This document shows positions 50,866 through 59,707 of a stretch of DNA of 64,000 bases, one piece after another. Position 1 is the first letter of the stretch, and every line of letters starts with the position of its first letter. Below the pieces are notes generated by a model. That model did no database searches. It worked only from the letters and a program-made list of their open reading frames with translations, and was not told where the DNA came from. Source of the DNA: Paenibacillus camerounensis (GTDB lineage Bacteria; Bacillota; Bacilli; Paenibacillales; Paenibacillaceae); contig NZ_CCDG010000006.1 of assembly GCF_000723885.1 (NCBI RefSeq), forward strand, positions 124,001 to 188,000. The letters are read 5' to 3'. The position numbers and the translations under genes are program-made.

Positions 50866-52599
50866 TTGAGAAAATTCACCACTTTACTCCTCATCATTGT
50901 TGCCCTCTTACTCATCCTTCCTTATTCAAGTTTTGCCGACGGTGACGGAGAAGGTAACATTGATCATGGTGGCGGGGGCATGGGCAATGGCAGTAACAAA
51001 AATTTCTGGAACACCCATGATGAAGGTGTGCGTGTTACTATCATTCGTGATAGCGATCAAACAGCAGTCACTTCTCCCATTGATTTTACAAATCGAACAC
51101 CTTCCAGCACCATCCTACACTTTGGAAAAATCAACAAACTACAGTACAAACAGGGAACACGTTTGACCCCCAACACTGGCATCTACTCCTATGTCCAACC
51201 TCAAAAAGCACTGCCCTTTATTATTAAATCAGATCGGGGGCAAACCAGTATTGAAGAAATAAAAAGCTATTTTACCGATGAACTGGTTGTTCGATACATT
51301 GCAGAAGCCAGTCATGTTAATTTTGACACTTTGACTAACGGTAATTACAAACTTCTTCTTGAACCCATTGCCTACATCACATTTGAGGGCACCAAGATGG
51401 CCATCACGGCTCATGAAGCAGCCCTGTACAATCAAATACTCAACGGTGGCTTGCGCTCCAAAATGGTCAGTCTTACCCATCAAAACCTACCTCTTTCTTT
51501 ATTTCTCGAAACTCCTGATTTGGGCTTTACAGCTTGGAATGGCTCGACGACTAACCGTGTTAATGACGACCAAATTATCCGCTCCCTCGGTTTAGGAATT
51601 GTGCGTTTTAGAGATGCTCCAACTACATCTCCTCCCAGCCAGAGCAACGTACAGTACCGTACCAATACGGATGTCATTACTTCAGTTCGGCTCTCTACTG
51701 GCAGTGCAATCACTCCAAAATCTCCAGCCCGCGTCACGTTCTCTATAATGGGCAGCAGCTATTCGGTAACCAATATTGTCATCCCGGACGGAGACAGCCA
51801 AATCGTGTGGGTAAAATGGCGCACTCCCGGCAAACCTCAAAACGTAAAAATCCAAATTACAGCCTCTGACGGGTGGTTAAGTGAAAACCAGATCACAGCT
51901 TCCATTATGGATTTAGATCAAAACCCGCCTCCTGATCCGAAAGCAACGGACCGAAATTCTTCCTTTCATCTCCTTGACATTCCCGCTTACTCAGCCAAAA
52001 CAGCCACCTCATGGGGTATCTGGTCCGCCGACTGGCATGAATATTGGGTATGGATTTCAAATTGGCAGTGGATCGGAGACGGGAAAGGCGGTGGATATTG
52101 GACGGATTACGGATATTGGAAGGACAACGGTTGGTGGGATTATACCCGTACCGGTTATACCGCTTCTCTACTTGCTCAGCATACTGTTGCCCTCGATTCC
52201 AAAGCTCCTGTTGATTCTTCACAAAGCATGAAATCCGGCTATGGGCTAGAGATTAATACCACTACGACATTATCCTCCAATGCGCCTAGTAATCATATTA
52301 CAGGAGCGCAGCATGCTGTTACTTATTTCCCAGAGTATAATTATCAGAACTACTGGCGTCTCCATGATCTAAAGGATCGGAGTTATAGTGCCAGCTTCTG
52401 GTTGAAGCCTAATGAGTTTTCTACGTATAATAGTCGCGTCCATTTCACTCCTATCTGGTTTCCCGATGGTCCCTACACACCGATTACCCGCGTCCTTGAT
52501 GCCTGGACTCCTGATGGCATGCTAACCTTACAGATGCAAGACACGATCACTATTTCCGGGAATTTGTTTTCCGATTGGCACATCGCTCCAAAAAAATAA
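50866..52599 (+). CDS. Large secreted protein with a Trp/Tyr-rich segment
   Basis: A 577-residue exported protein: signal peptide (LLLIIVALLLILPYSSFADG, cleavage near residue 25), Gly-rich linker, then a long beta-rich body. Residues about 383-426 are extraordinary, with 11 tryptophans in 44 residues (for example GGGYWTDYGYWKDNGWWDY). No LPxTG anchor or membrane tail is present, so it is either released or held by the transfer machine. TTG start with GAGGAGG before it. I do not recognise a family; surface adhesion or cell-wall contact during mating is plausible. Confidence 0.75.
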   Translation: MRKFTTLLLIIVALLLILPYSSFADGDGEGNIDHGGGGMGNGSNKNFWNTHDEGVRVTIIRDSDQTAVTSPIDFTNRTPSSTILHFGKINKLQYKQGTRLTPNTGIYSYVQPQKALPFIIKSDRGQTSIEEIKSYFTDELVVRYIAEASHVNFDTLTNGNYKLLLEPIAYITFEGTKMAITAHEAALYNQILNGGLRSKMVSLTHQNLPLSLFLETPDLGFTAWNGSTTNRVNDDQIIRSLGLGIVRFRDAPTTSPPSQSNVQYRTNTDVITSVRLSTGSAITPKSPARVTFSIMGSSYSVTNIVIPDGDSQIVWVKWRTPGKPQNVKIQITASDGWLSENQITASIMDLDQNPPPDPKATDRNSSFHLLDIPAYSAKTATSWGIWSADWHEYWVWISNWQWIGDGKGGGYWTDYGYWKDNGWWDYTRTGYTASLLAQHTVALDSKAPVDSSQSMKSGYGLEINTTTTLSSNAPSNHITGAQHAVTYFPEYNYQNYWRLHDLKDRSYSASFWLKPNEFSTYNSRVHFTPIWFPDGPYTPITRVLDAWTPDGMLTLQMQDTITISGNLFSDWHIAPKK

Positions 52600-52622
52600 A
52601 CTAGAAGGGTTGTGCTGCATCA

Positions 52623-53294
52623 ATGCTGCTGCCTATTCTGATGCTGCTCCTCTGCCTTATCGGCGGGGGGGCAGTTTTAATTTACTTGAAAAATAGCAAA
52701 CCCAAACTCAAGGAACAACCATCCGTTGCCGCTCAAACGGCGCAGCAGTTTGTCAATGTTCAAGACATTCGTGGGAACTTCCTGTATACCCAGGATGGCT
52801 GGCTGCTGTGTTATTTGCGTATTTTCCCGACTAGCTTGGACTTGTTAAGTCCTTCCGAGAAGCGACTGCTCACCAGCAAATTAACGGCAGAGCTTTCCTC
52901 CGTTCGCTTCCCCTTTAAGTTTCTGGCCGTAAGTCGTCCTGTCGATATTTCTCCACTGATTTCCGAGCTTGGCGCACTGCTTCCCACTGCCGACGCCAAA
53001 CAGAAGGAGTTGCTGCGACAAGAAATGTTGGAGATGAACAGCTTTGCCTTGTCCGGCGAAGTGGTGGAGCGACAGTTTTATCTAATCTTGTGGCAACGCC
53101 AAGAAACCGGAGAACGAGATTTGCAGGAAAAGGCTAAACGATTGGTCCAACATTTCGAGGACGGACAGGTTCAAGCTCATGTTTTGAAGCAACAGGAAAT
53201 TGTTCAACTATGTAATTTAGTTAATAATCCAGCCTACACCCATCTGGAAAGTAACCAACCGGAAGCCGTCATCCCCTTTCTTCAGGAGGTATAA
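52623..53294 (+). CDS. VirB4 N-terminal-domain-like membrane protein
   Basis: A 223-residue protein with one N-terminal membrane helix. The soluble part (FVNVQDIRGNFLYTQDGWLL, then EVVERQFYLILWQRQ and LVQHFEDGQVQAHVLKQQEI) looks like the N-terminal domain of VirB4/TraC ATPases, which contact the membrane complex. The ATPase gene two genes downstream has its own but short N-terminus, so this may be a separated VirB4 domain. Ribosome site weak. Confidence 0.6.
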   Translation: MLLPILMLLLCLIGGGAVLIYLKNSKPKLKEQPSVAAQTAQQFVNVQDIRGNFLYTQDGWLLCYLRIFPTSLDLLSPSEKRLLTSKLTAELSSVRFPFKFLAVSRPVDISPLISELGALLPTADAKQKELLRQEMLEMNSFALSGEVVERQFYLILWQRQETGERDLQEKAKRLVQHFEDGQVQAHVLKQQEIVQLCNLVNNPAYTHLESNQPEAVIPFLQEV

Positions 53295-53296
53295 GC

Positions 53297-54130
53297 ATGG
53301 ACCCTGCAACGGCGAAACTCTTGGCAAAGCTTGCGGTTAAGGTTGCAGTCGATGAAGATTCCCGTAAGCGGCTATTGATGCTGATCCTTACTCCCGTTAT
53401 TGGTTTTTTGCTGCTTGCCGCGATGGTGTTGCAACTGCTTACCTCCCCCATCGAATCACTCAAACTGCTGTTGGGGACTCATGAAGCACCCATTGTCGAT
53501 GAAATGCGCATGGACTATGGCTACACTCAATCCCTGCACGAAACCGACGAAGGCTATTTGGAGAGCCAAGGACAGCAATATGAAGGTGTCACTTTTCAGG
53601 ACGGCAGTCGGGAGGTTGTCTACTACAATCAGATGGACACTCGCTGGGCGAACAAGCCCTACGGTCCCCGCGACACCATAGGCGTATCCGGCTGCGGACC
53701 GACCTCCTTGTCCATCGTTGTTTCGACTTTGACCCCAACCCCCGTAGATCCCGTTTCCATGTCGAAATGGGCGTATGACAATGGCTATCTGGCGGAAGGT
53801 ACTGGCAGCTACCATAGTCTTATTCCTGATGGGGCCAAGCATTATGGACTACACGTGCAAGGAGCCAAGATTCAAGAACAGCAAAAAGTGATTGACGCCC
53901 TATCCCAGGGTAAACTGGTTATTGCCATTATGGGTAAGGGCCACTTTACATCCTCCGGCCATTTTATGGTGCTCCGCGGCGTAACCGCTGACGGCAAAAT
54001 TTTAGTCGCTGATCCGGCCAGCCGTAAACGCAGCAATCAATCTTGGGACTTTTCCATCATTTTAAATGAAGCGCGCAAAAACGCAGCCGCTGGTGGTCCT
54101 TTTTGGATTATCAGTGAAAAGGAGTTGTAA
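53297..54130 (+). CDS. C39-like cysteine hydrolase anchored at the membrane (VirB1-like role)
   Basis: A 277-residue protein: a membrane anchor at about residues 30-50, then a papain-like domain of the peptidase_C39_2 type. Catalytic residues visible are Cys in VSGCGPTSLS (about 131), His in SSGHFMVLRGV (about 221) and Asp in VADPASR. Conjugative systems need a wall hydrolase to pass their channel; here a C39-like enzyme probably cuts a peptide cross-link or processes a transfer protein. ATG two bases after the previous stop, with CAGGAGG. Confidence 0.8.
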   Translation: MDPATAKLLAKLAVKVAVDEDSRKRLLMLILTPVIGFLLLAAMVLQLLTSPIESLKLLLGTHEAPIVDEMRMDYGYTQSLHETDEGYLESQGQQYEGVTFQDGSREVVYYNQMDTRWANKPYGPRDTIGVSGCGPTSLSIVVSTLTPTPVDPVSMSKWAYDNGYLAEGTGSYHSLIPDGAKHYGLHVQGAKIQEQQKVIDALSQGKLVIAIMGKGHFTSSGHFMVLRGVTADGKILVADPASRKRSNQSWDFSIILNEARKNAAAGGPFWIISEKEL

Positions 54131-54134
54131 TCAT

Positions 54135-55949
54135 ATGAAACAAACCGCATCTGGAACCTCCGTAAATTCCTCTCTTCTCAACGTGATTACACCCATGGGA
54201 CTGGAGTTTTCCCGAAATGGTCTTGTCATTGGAGAGCAAATCGCCAAGTTGTACGGCGTAATCCAGTATCCGCCTAAGGCCAATGCAGGATGGCTTTCAA
54301 CGCTCACCAATCTGCCGGCCACAATGGTTTCTATCGGCTTTCAGCCCATTGACAACAGCGCGCTGGTTTCCGCTATTTCCAAGTCCATTACGCAGAACCG
54401 AAGTCTAGCCGACAGTGCGAAAGATCCTCTTACACGGCAGCGTGCCGAGAAAGCGGCAAGCGATGGCGAAAGTATTATGCTGCAAATTGACCAGAACGGT
54501 GAAACCGTAGGATTAATGAATGTGCTAGTGATGCCATTTGCCGAGGATGAGCAAATTTTTGCCCGTACCTGTCGTCGCGTGGAAAACACCTTTAGTATGA
54601 TGCGCTGTAAAATACGTACGCTGGCCCACTTGCAGAAGGAGAGCTTCCGACATTTGTCCCCAATCTATCCGTCCCAAGGGACTATGGAAAATATTCTGAA
54701 TAAAATTATGCCAATGAGTACCTTTGTCGGCGGCTTCCCCTTCGCCAGTAGCGGCTTTAATGATGGAACTGGCTATTATCTGGCCAAGGATGCCAGCGGC
54801 GGACTGGTCATCGTCGATCTATGGAAGCGTGGCGGAGATCGTACAAATTCCAATATTGTGGTCATGGGTGTTGCGGGTGTAGGCAAATCAACGGCTGTAA
54901 AGCATATTGCCCTCAGTGAGTATATGAAGGGAACCAAGGTCATTTTTATTGATCCCGAGTCGGAATATAAAGAGCTATGTCAGTTGTTAAATGGCGATTG
55001 GATCAATGCTGGCGGCGGTTCAAACGGCAAGATTAACCCCCTGCAGATACGTCCGGCTCCCCGGGATGATGAGCATGAAGAATTTCCTCTATACAAAGAC
55101 GAAGGCAACGGCATGTCCGATATGGCTCTTCATCTTAAGAACCTGGAGATTTTCTTTAACCTGTACAATCCTGACCTATCCATGATGCAAAAGGCGGTTC
55201 TCAAGCAATGCCTGATTGAATTGTACAATCAATTCCACATCACCTGGACTACCGATATCTCCAAATTGCAAAATACCGATTTTCCCACCTTCTCGGATTT
55301 GCATCTTCATATTCAGAACAAAGAGCAAGCACTCGGTGACAATGTGTATAAAGAGCTTTCCCTGCTATTGTATGATATTGCACACGGCGGGGATTCTTTC
55401 TTATGGAATGGTCACAGTACGATTCGTACCAGTAGCCGCTGCATTTGTCTGGATACTCATACGCTACAAAATACCTCTGACAACATTAAGCGGACACAGT
55501 ACTTTAATTTGCTGTCTTGGTGCTGGGAACAGATGTCCCAAGACCGAAATGAGCGTGTCCTGCTTATCAGTGACGAATGCTACTTGATGATTGATCCCAA
55601 TGTACCGCAGAGCTTGGTTTTTTTAAGAAACGTTGAAAAGCGTGCTCGGAAATATGAAGCGGCTTTAGCCATTATTTCGCATAGCGTGGTGGACTTTCTG
55701 GCCCCTGAAATTAAGATGTACGGTCAAGCTTTGTTGGATATTCCTAGCATCAAGATACTTATGGGAACAGACGGCAAAAACTTGCAAGAAACGCGGGACC
55801 TATACAATTTGACGGATGCCGAGGAAGAACTACTGGCCAGCAAGAAACGAGAGCATGCTTTACTAATGATCGGTTCCAAGCGATTGCATGCTCATTTTGA
55901 AATTCCAGAGTATAAATTTGCCTATATGGGAACAGCAGGAGGACGATAA
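54135..55949 (+). CDS. virB4: VirB4/TraC-type conjugation ATPase
   Basis: A 604-residue ATPase. Walker A is VMGVAGVGKSTAVKH (about residue 244), Walker B RVLLISDECYLMID (about 475), followed by FLRNVEKRARKYEAALAIIS typical of the group. It energises channel assembly and DNA transfer. The ATG at 54135 follows AAGGAG by ten bases; the frame extends upstream into the previous gene without need. Confidence 0.9.
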   Translation: MKQTASGTSVNSSLLNVITPMGLEFSRNGLVIGEQIAKLYGVIQYPPKANAGWLSTLTNLPATMVSIGFQPIDNSALVSAISKSITQNRSLADSAKDPLTRQRAEKAASDGESIMLQIDQNGETVGLMNVLVMPFAEDEQIFARTCRRVENTFSMMRCKIRTLAHLQKESFRHLSPIYPSQGTMENILNKIMPMSTFVGGFPFASSGFNDGTGYYLAKDASGGLVIVDLWKRGGDRTNSNIVVMGVAGVGKSTAVKHIALSEYMKGTKVIFIDPESEYKELCQLLNGDWINAGGGSNGKINPLQIRPAPRDDEHEEFPLYKDEGNGMSDMALHLKNLEIFFNLYNPDLSMMQKAVLKQCLIELYNQFHITWTTDISKLQNTDFPTFSDLHLHIQNKEQALGDNVYKELSLLLYDIAHGGDSFLWNGHSTIRTSSRCICLDTHTLQNTSDNIKRTQYFNLLSWCWEQMSQDRNERVLLISDECYLMIDPNVPQSLVFLRNVEKRARKYEAALAIISHSVVDFLAPEIKMYGQALLDIPSIKILMGTDGKNLQETRDLYNLTDAEEELLASKKREHALLMIGSKRLHAHFEIPEYKFAYMGTAGGR

Positions 55950-55951
55950 CA

Positions 55952-56041
55952 TTGAACAGGCAGAAGCAGCTCATTGAACTTTTCCTGTATATCGGTCTAG
56001 TTATCGTCGGAATCATTCTACTGGTGATGAAAGAGGGATAA
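55952..56041 (+). CDS. Single-helix 29-residue membrane protein
   Basis: A TTG start with AGGAGG eight bases before, opening MNRQKQLIELFLYIGLVIVG and ending VMKEG, i.e. one membrane helix with a short basic N-terminus. It fills the gap between virB4 and the next ATPase with almost no spare bases (2 before, 0 after), which supports translation. Confidence 0.6.
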   Translation: MNRQKQLIELFLYIGLVIVGIILLVMKEG

Positions 56042-57061
56042 ATGATGATTCTATATCTAACCAGTACTGCCCAGGTCAATCTACTTGATTTCTTGGAGGA
56101 GGAACACGAACTGCCAGTGAAGAAACTGGTCGGACAATTCTCCTTTTTATCCTTTGTCGTCAGAGATATGCGGCACTTCGCTCATGTCCGTTATGTAGCC
56201 TTGGACCGGGCAGCGATAACAGAATCAGATGATGACTTAGCTCAAGCGTTGCTCTCTTACCTCACCATCTATCATATGCGTATGGTACTTATAGCGGAAG
56301 GGCTGCCCTTGAGCAGCTCTTTCTTGCATCATTTGACACAGGCTGGCATTGTGAATATTGTAACGGCTACTGAAATCGAGGAGATCCAAACGGAGCTTCG
56401 AACTTGCTTTTCCGAAGATGGCATGCAGCGTTTTAAACCACCTTCTCAAAACGCCATTATCTCGATAGAAAAGCCCTCTCTCCCATTGAATGAAGAACAA
56501 TACCGCTTTGGCTGTAGCAATATAACGATTGCGATTGCAGGGTCTGACCGACGAGTAGGTGTTACAACCACAGCCTTTAATTTGACCTGCTGGATCAACG
56601 CTCATGGCGGGACTGCTTGCTACTTAGAGGCAAATATCAGTAAACATCTAGCTCATATTATCCAATTGTTTAAGCCAGATAAACAAGGAAATGCCTATGT
56701 TATGAACCAGATTGATTTTTATTTAACACCCGAACTAAATCAGCCTTATAATTTCATCGTAATAGATTGTGGTACCTTAGGAGATCGCACCTTCCAGGAA
56801 TCCTTTGTAAATGCGGACCTTCAATTGCTTTGTGGTTCGGCTATGCCTTATGAACTGCCGGTATTTTATAAAGCGATGGACCGCTGCAGAGAACTTCCTG
56901 CTCAAGCATTAGGGCTGTTTGCTCCCGAAGATTTAAAACCATATTTGGTTCAGAGCATCAGCAGGGATATTGTTTTTGGTAGTAACTCTCATGACCTATT
57001 TGATTCAAATGTAAATGGGCATTTTCATAAGAAATTACTTCAATTCTATATAGAAAGCTAA
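56042..57061 (+). CDS. CpaE-like ATPase, second copy, with altered Walker A
   Basis: A 339-residue protein: an N-terminal receiver-like region (about 1-120) and a MinD/ParA fold. Where an active ATPase has KGGxGKTT this one reads AGSDRRVGVTTTAFNLTCWI (about residue 165), so the catalytic and phosphate-binding lysines are missing; the Asp of FIVIDCGTLG is kept. It may bind nucleotide weakly or act as a structural partner of the CpaE-like protein at 44129. The ATG follows the previous stop directly (TAAATG). Confidence 0.75.
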   Translation: MMILYLTSTAQVNLLDFLEEEHELPVKKLVGQFSFLSFVVRDMRHFAHVRYVALDRAAITESDDDLAQALLSYLTIYHMRMVLIAEGLPLSSSFLHHLTQAGIVNIVTATEIEEIQTELRTCFSEDGMQRFKPPSQNAIISIEKPSLPLNEEQYRFGCSNITIAIAGSDRRVGVTTTAFNLTCWINAHGGTACYLEANISKHLAHIIQLFKPDKQGNAYVMNQIDFYLTPELNQPYNFIVIDCGTLGDRTFQESFVNADLQLLCGSAMPYELPVFYKAMDRCRELPAQALGLFAPEDLKPYLVQSISRDIVFGSNSHDLFDSNVNGHFHKKLLQFYIES

Positions 57062-57104
57062 ACATGTTTCATTTTAGATAATAATTAAAAAGGAGAAGCT
57101 GATA

Positions 57105-57201
57105 TTGGAATTGTTTAAAGGACTATGGAATTTCTGACGAAGAATATAAAAACGAGTACGAACAGCTACCGAGAGATGAAAATGCTCACTACGAGCAATA
57201 A
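57105..57201 (+). pseudogene. Small gene with a one-base shift
   Basis: AAAAAGGAG precedes a TTG that opens MELFK; after skipping one G at 57120 the frame continues DYGISDEEYKNEYEQLPRDE and ends NAHYEQ. Without the shift it stops after 10 codons. Either a recent frameshift or a +1 recoding site at AAA-G. Confidence 0.45.
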
Positions 57202-57218
57202 GTAACGATACACAATCA

Positions 57219-57371
57219 GTGTATAATCGGAGACAACGTAACATTACGCTAGTTTGCTTATATGTCGGGAACATAACTCATGTTCTTTTGTTGCTTATAA
57301 ATTGGGCAATGCTTTCATGGTTGCTTATACTGGTGATTGCAAACATTTATAAGACATTCCAGAAAAAATAA
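57219..57371 (+). CDS. Possible 50-residue membrane protein
   Basis: A GTG-opened frame reads a basic start (MYNRRQRNIT) followed by a long hydrophobic region (HVLLLLINWAMLSWLLILVI) and a basic end (YKTFQKK), ending right at the operon terminator. There is no clear ribosome site, so support is limited to the composition and position. Confidence 0.35.
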   Translation: MYNRRQRNITLVCLYVGNITHVLLLLINWAMLSWLLILVIANIYKTFQKK

Positions 57372-57400
57372 CTTCGGGCCAACGCTGGTCCGAAGTTATT
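57370..57400 (+). terminator. Terminator of the transfer operon
   Basis: A perfect 12-bp stem AACTTCGGGCCA / TGGTCCGAAGTT (one G-T pair) with a 4-nt loop, followed by ATTAAA. It closes the plus-strand operon that began near 36.2 kb. Confidence 0.85.
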
Positions 57401-58175
57401 AAACCATTAAACTCATCTTGACTAATAGGTATATGTATTGCTCACTTTGAGAAATGAGGGTATGAGGGGATTTTAAGGCAGAGTGTTTTAACAGATACAA
57501 AACTAAGCTATTAAATGGATTAACGTTAGAAGTGATAGATAAATAGGTAAAGGAGTTATACTTTACCAAGCATAATGGCTTGGCTGAATCAGCGGTCAAG
57601 TAAACCATAAAAATCATGAGAACTGAAATGAGAATTAATGGTAGAAGTGAGCCATAACAGGAACTTGTAACTACATGGTACTTATGGAAAAGAACTATTT
57701 GAGGAGTACTATCGGCAACTAAAGGCTGTTCCGTTATTTCCCATAATTTTCTTCGAAGGGTAAACTCTTGTGATGATTCAGATGATTTTTTTATTGCTTT
57801 TTAAGTAACTTTTAATAGTTACACTATTGGTAGATTAATTGAATTTTATTATTATTTTTATTTAACCTTTGAAGCACGGTTATGATACTCAATCATACCT
57901 TCAGTTACTTTCCAAAGACTCAATGGGTTAAAAGAAATTGCGCGTCTGTTTTTTTCATATATGCAATAACTTGGTATAGGAGCTGAAAAAGGAGCGAAAA
58001 CTATACTTTAATTGGCAACTTCTTGTGGGGGCGAAGGTGTACGTAGCAAGTATTTTGTTAACAATAAAGCGATATCTTAATCAAAAAACCTCTTACGATT
58101 CAGCAATCTGGCATGTTGGCTATTTTTCATTTTTTAAAAAAGTAGCCTTCCCTTATATCTTGTGTTTAACAAATA
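57401..58175. other. Gene-free stretch between the transfer operon and the sugar operon
   Basis: About 775 AT-rich bases without a supportable gene. Short open pieces such as LHGTYGKELFEEYYRQLKAV near 57.68 kb (plus strand) suggest decayed coding sequence. No tRNA, integrase or direct copy of the tRNA-Leu fragment is present. Confidence 0.5.
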
Positions 58176-58195
58176 AGGCGCCTAAATCAGCGCCT
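58176..58195 (-). terminator. Terminator of the sugar operon
   Basis: Arms AGGCGC and GCGCCT with an 8-nt loop; on the minus strand followed by TTATTTGTT. It overlaps the kinase stop codon. Confidence 0.65.
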
Positions 58196-59705
58196 CAGAT
58201 TGCTCCTTTTTATTCTCTTTTCGAATAATTGATAGAACTGCTTCTTTCCAGCCGGAGTAATAGCTATCTCTTGTTTTTTTATTCATATTTGGAACATACT
58301 CATTGTAACCAGACGGAAGAGTTGATAATTCTTCAGGTTCTGACCAGAAGCCTGTACATAGTCCTCCTAAATACACTGAGCCCATTGCAGATAATTCAGC
58401 GCATGTTGAGCGTTTCACCGATATGCCGAGGATATCAGCTTGAAAACCCATCAGCCAAGGATTAGCGGAAGCACCTCCGTCTGTTCGCAAATCCAGCAAA
58501 GAAATGCCTGATCGCTCCTGGATAAATTCAGCTGCATCCCGTACTTGGTAAGCAATACTCTCCAGCGCAGCGCGAAGGATATGGCCTCTGCCTGTTCCGC
58601 GGTTCATACCGATGATGGCTGCACGTGCATAGGGATTCCAATAAGGCGCACCTAGACCAACGAAGGCAGGTATTAAATACACTCCTTCATTTTCTTTTGT
58701 TTCATCTACCAGCTGCTGCATTTCTGCAAAGTTCGAGAAAAGTCCCAAATTATCCCGAGTCCATTTAATGCTATCCCCAGTAGTGCGTATAACCGCTTCG
58801 AGTGCATAGGTTACTGTGCCACCTACCCCCCAGGCAATTGCAGTCACCAGCCCCTCTCCCCCGTCTACGGGCTGTGTTCCCGTGTTCATAAGGATTGAAG
58901 TTCCGGTTCCGTATGTTGCCTTGGCACTTCCTGTTTCAAGGCATAGATGACCGTAAAGTGCACCTTGGGAATCCCCTATCACTCCTGTAATTGGGACCTG
59001 CTCTGTGAAAAGCTCCGCATCTGCTGTATATCCAAACAGAATATCCGAATCCTTAACTTCCGGCATTATGCTTAAGGGGACACCAAATACTCCGGCCAGT
59101 TCCTCATCCCAAGTAAGGGTATGAATATTGAATAGTGACGTCCGGCTGGCGTTCGTATAATCTGTGGCATGAACCTGACCACCAGTCAGTTTCCAAATAA
59201 GCCAACTGTCGATATTTCCGGCCAGTAGTTCCCCTTCTTGAAGCTGCCGTGCTGCATCTCCCACGCAATCGAGAATCCATTTAAACTTCGCTGCTGAAAA
59301 ATAAGGATCTAACATCAGTCCGGTTTTGGCTCGGACAAGAGACTCCAGTCCCTGTTCTTTTAGCAAGGAGCATGCCTCCGCTGTGCGCTGGCACTGCCAC
59401 ACTACGGCGTTATAGATCGGCATCCCTGTATTTTTATTCCAAACTAGCGCGGTTTCCCTCTGGTTAGTAATAGTTAAAGCAGACAGTGTGGCTGGTGAAA
59501 TATTGGCCTGCTGGAGTACAAGTCTAGCAGTGTATTTTACATTTTCGTATATCTCCAATGGGTCATGCTCCACCCAACCTGGAGCAGGATAATACTGTAT
59601 ATGCTCTTTAGTGGCGCGCGAAATAACTTCTCCGCGTTTATTAACAAGAAGAGCTTTCGTACCTGAAGTGCTCTGATCAATAGCCAATATATACTTTTCC
59701 TGCAT
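58182..59705 (-). CDS. FGGY carbohydrate kinase, glycerol-kinase-like
   Basis: A 507-residue kinase. The N-terminal ATPase fold starts AIDQSTSGTKALLVNKRG and includes the GlpK-like signature ITNQRETALVW, and the C-terminal FGGY signature region reads RTDGGASANPWLMGFQADIL. At the position where glycerol kinases have GDQQAALFG this protein has GDSQGALYG, so the Gln that contacts glycerol is Ser. It therefore probably phosphorylates a different polyol or ketose. Last gene of an operon with a transketolase and an isomerase, which points to a pentulose-type substrate. Confidence 0.85.
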   Translation of the reverse strand: MQEKYILAIDQSTSGTKALLVNKRGEVISRATKEHIQYYPAPGWVEHDPLEIYENVKYTARLVLQQANISPATLSALTITNQRETALVWNKNTGMPIYNAVVWQCQRTAEACSLLKEQGLESLVRAKTGLMLDPYFSAAKFKWILDCVGDAARQLQEGELLAGNIDSWLIWKLTGGQVHATDYTNASRTSLFNIHTLTWDEELAGVFGVPLSIMPEVKDSDILFGYTADAELFTEQVPITGVIGDSQGALYGHLCLETGSAKATYGTGTSILMNTGTQPVDGGEGLVTAIAWGVGGTVTYALEAVIRTTGDSIKWTRDNLGLFSNFAEMQQLVDETKENEGVYLIPAFVGLGAPYWNPYARAAIIGMNRGTGRGHILRAALESIAYQVRDAAEFIQERSGISLLDLRTDGGASANPWLMGFQADILGISVKRSTCAELSAMGSVYLGGLCTGFWSEPEELSTLPSGYNEYVPNMNKKTRDSYYSGWKEAVLSIIRKENKKEQSEALI

Positions 59706-59707
59706 GG

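Noticed and set aside
57840-58000. A minus-strand frame reading RRAISFNPLSLWKVTEGMIE
   Set aside because: No start codon with a ribosome site, short, and no recognised family; probably chance in AT-rich DNA.
57401-58175. Right attachment site of the ICE
   Set aside because: No copy of the tRNA-Leu core, no tRNA 5' half and no recombinase gene could be found here.
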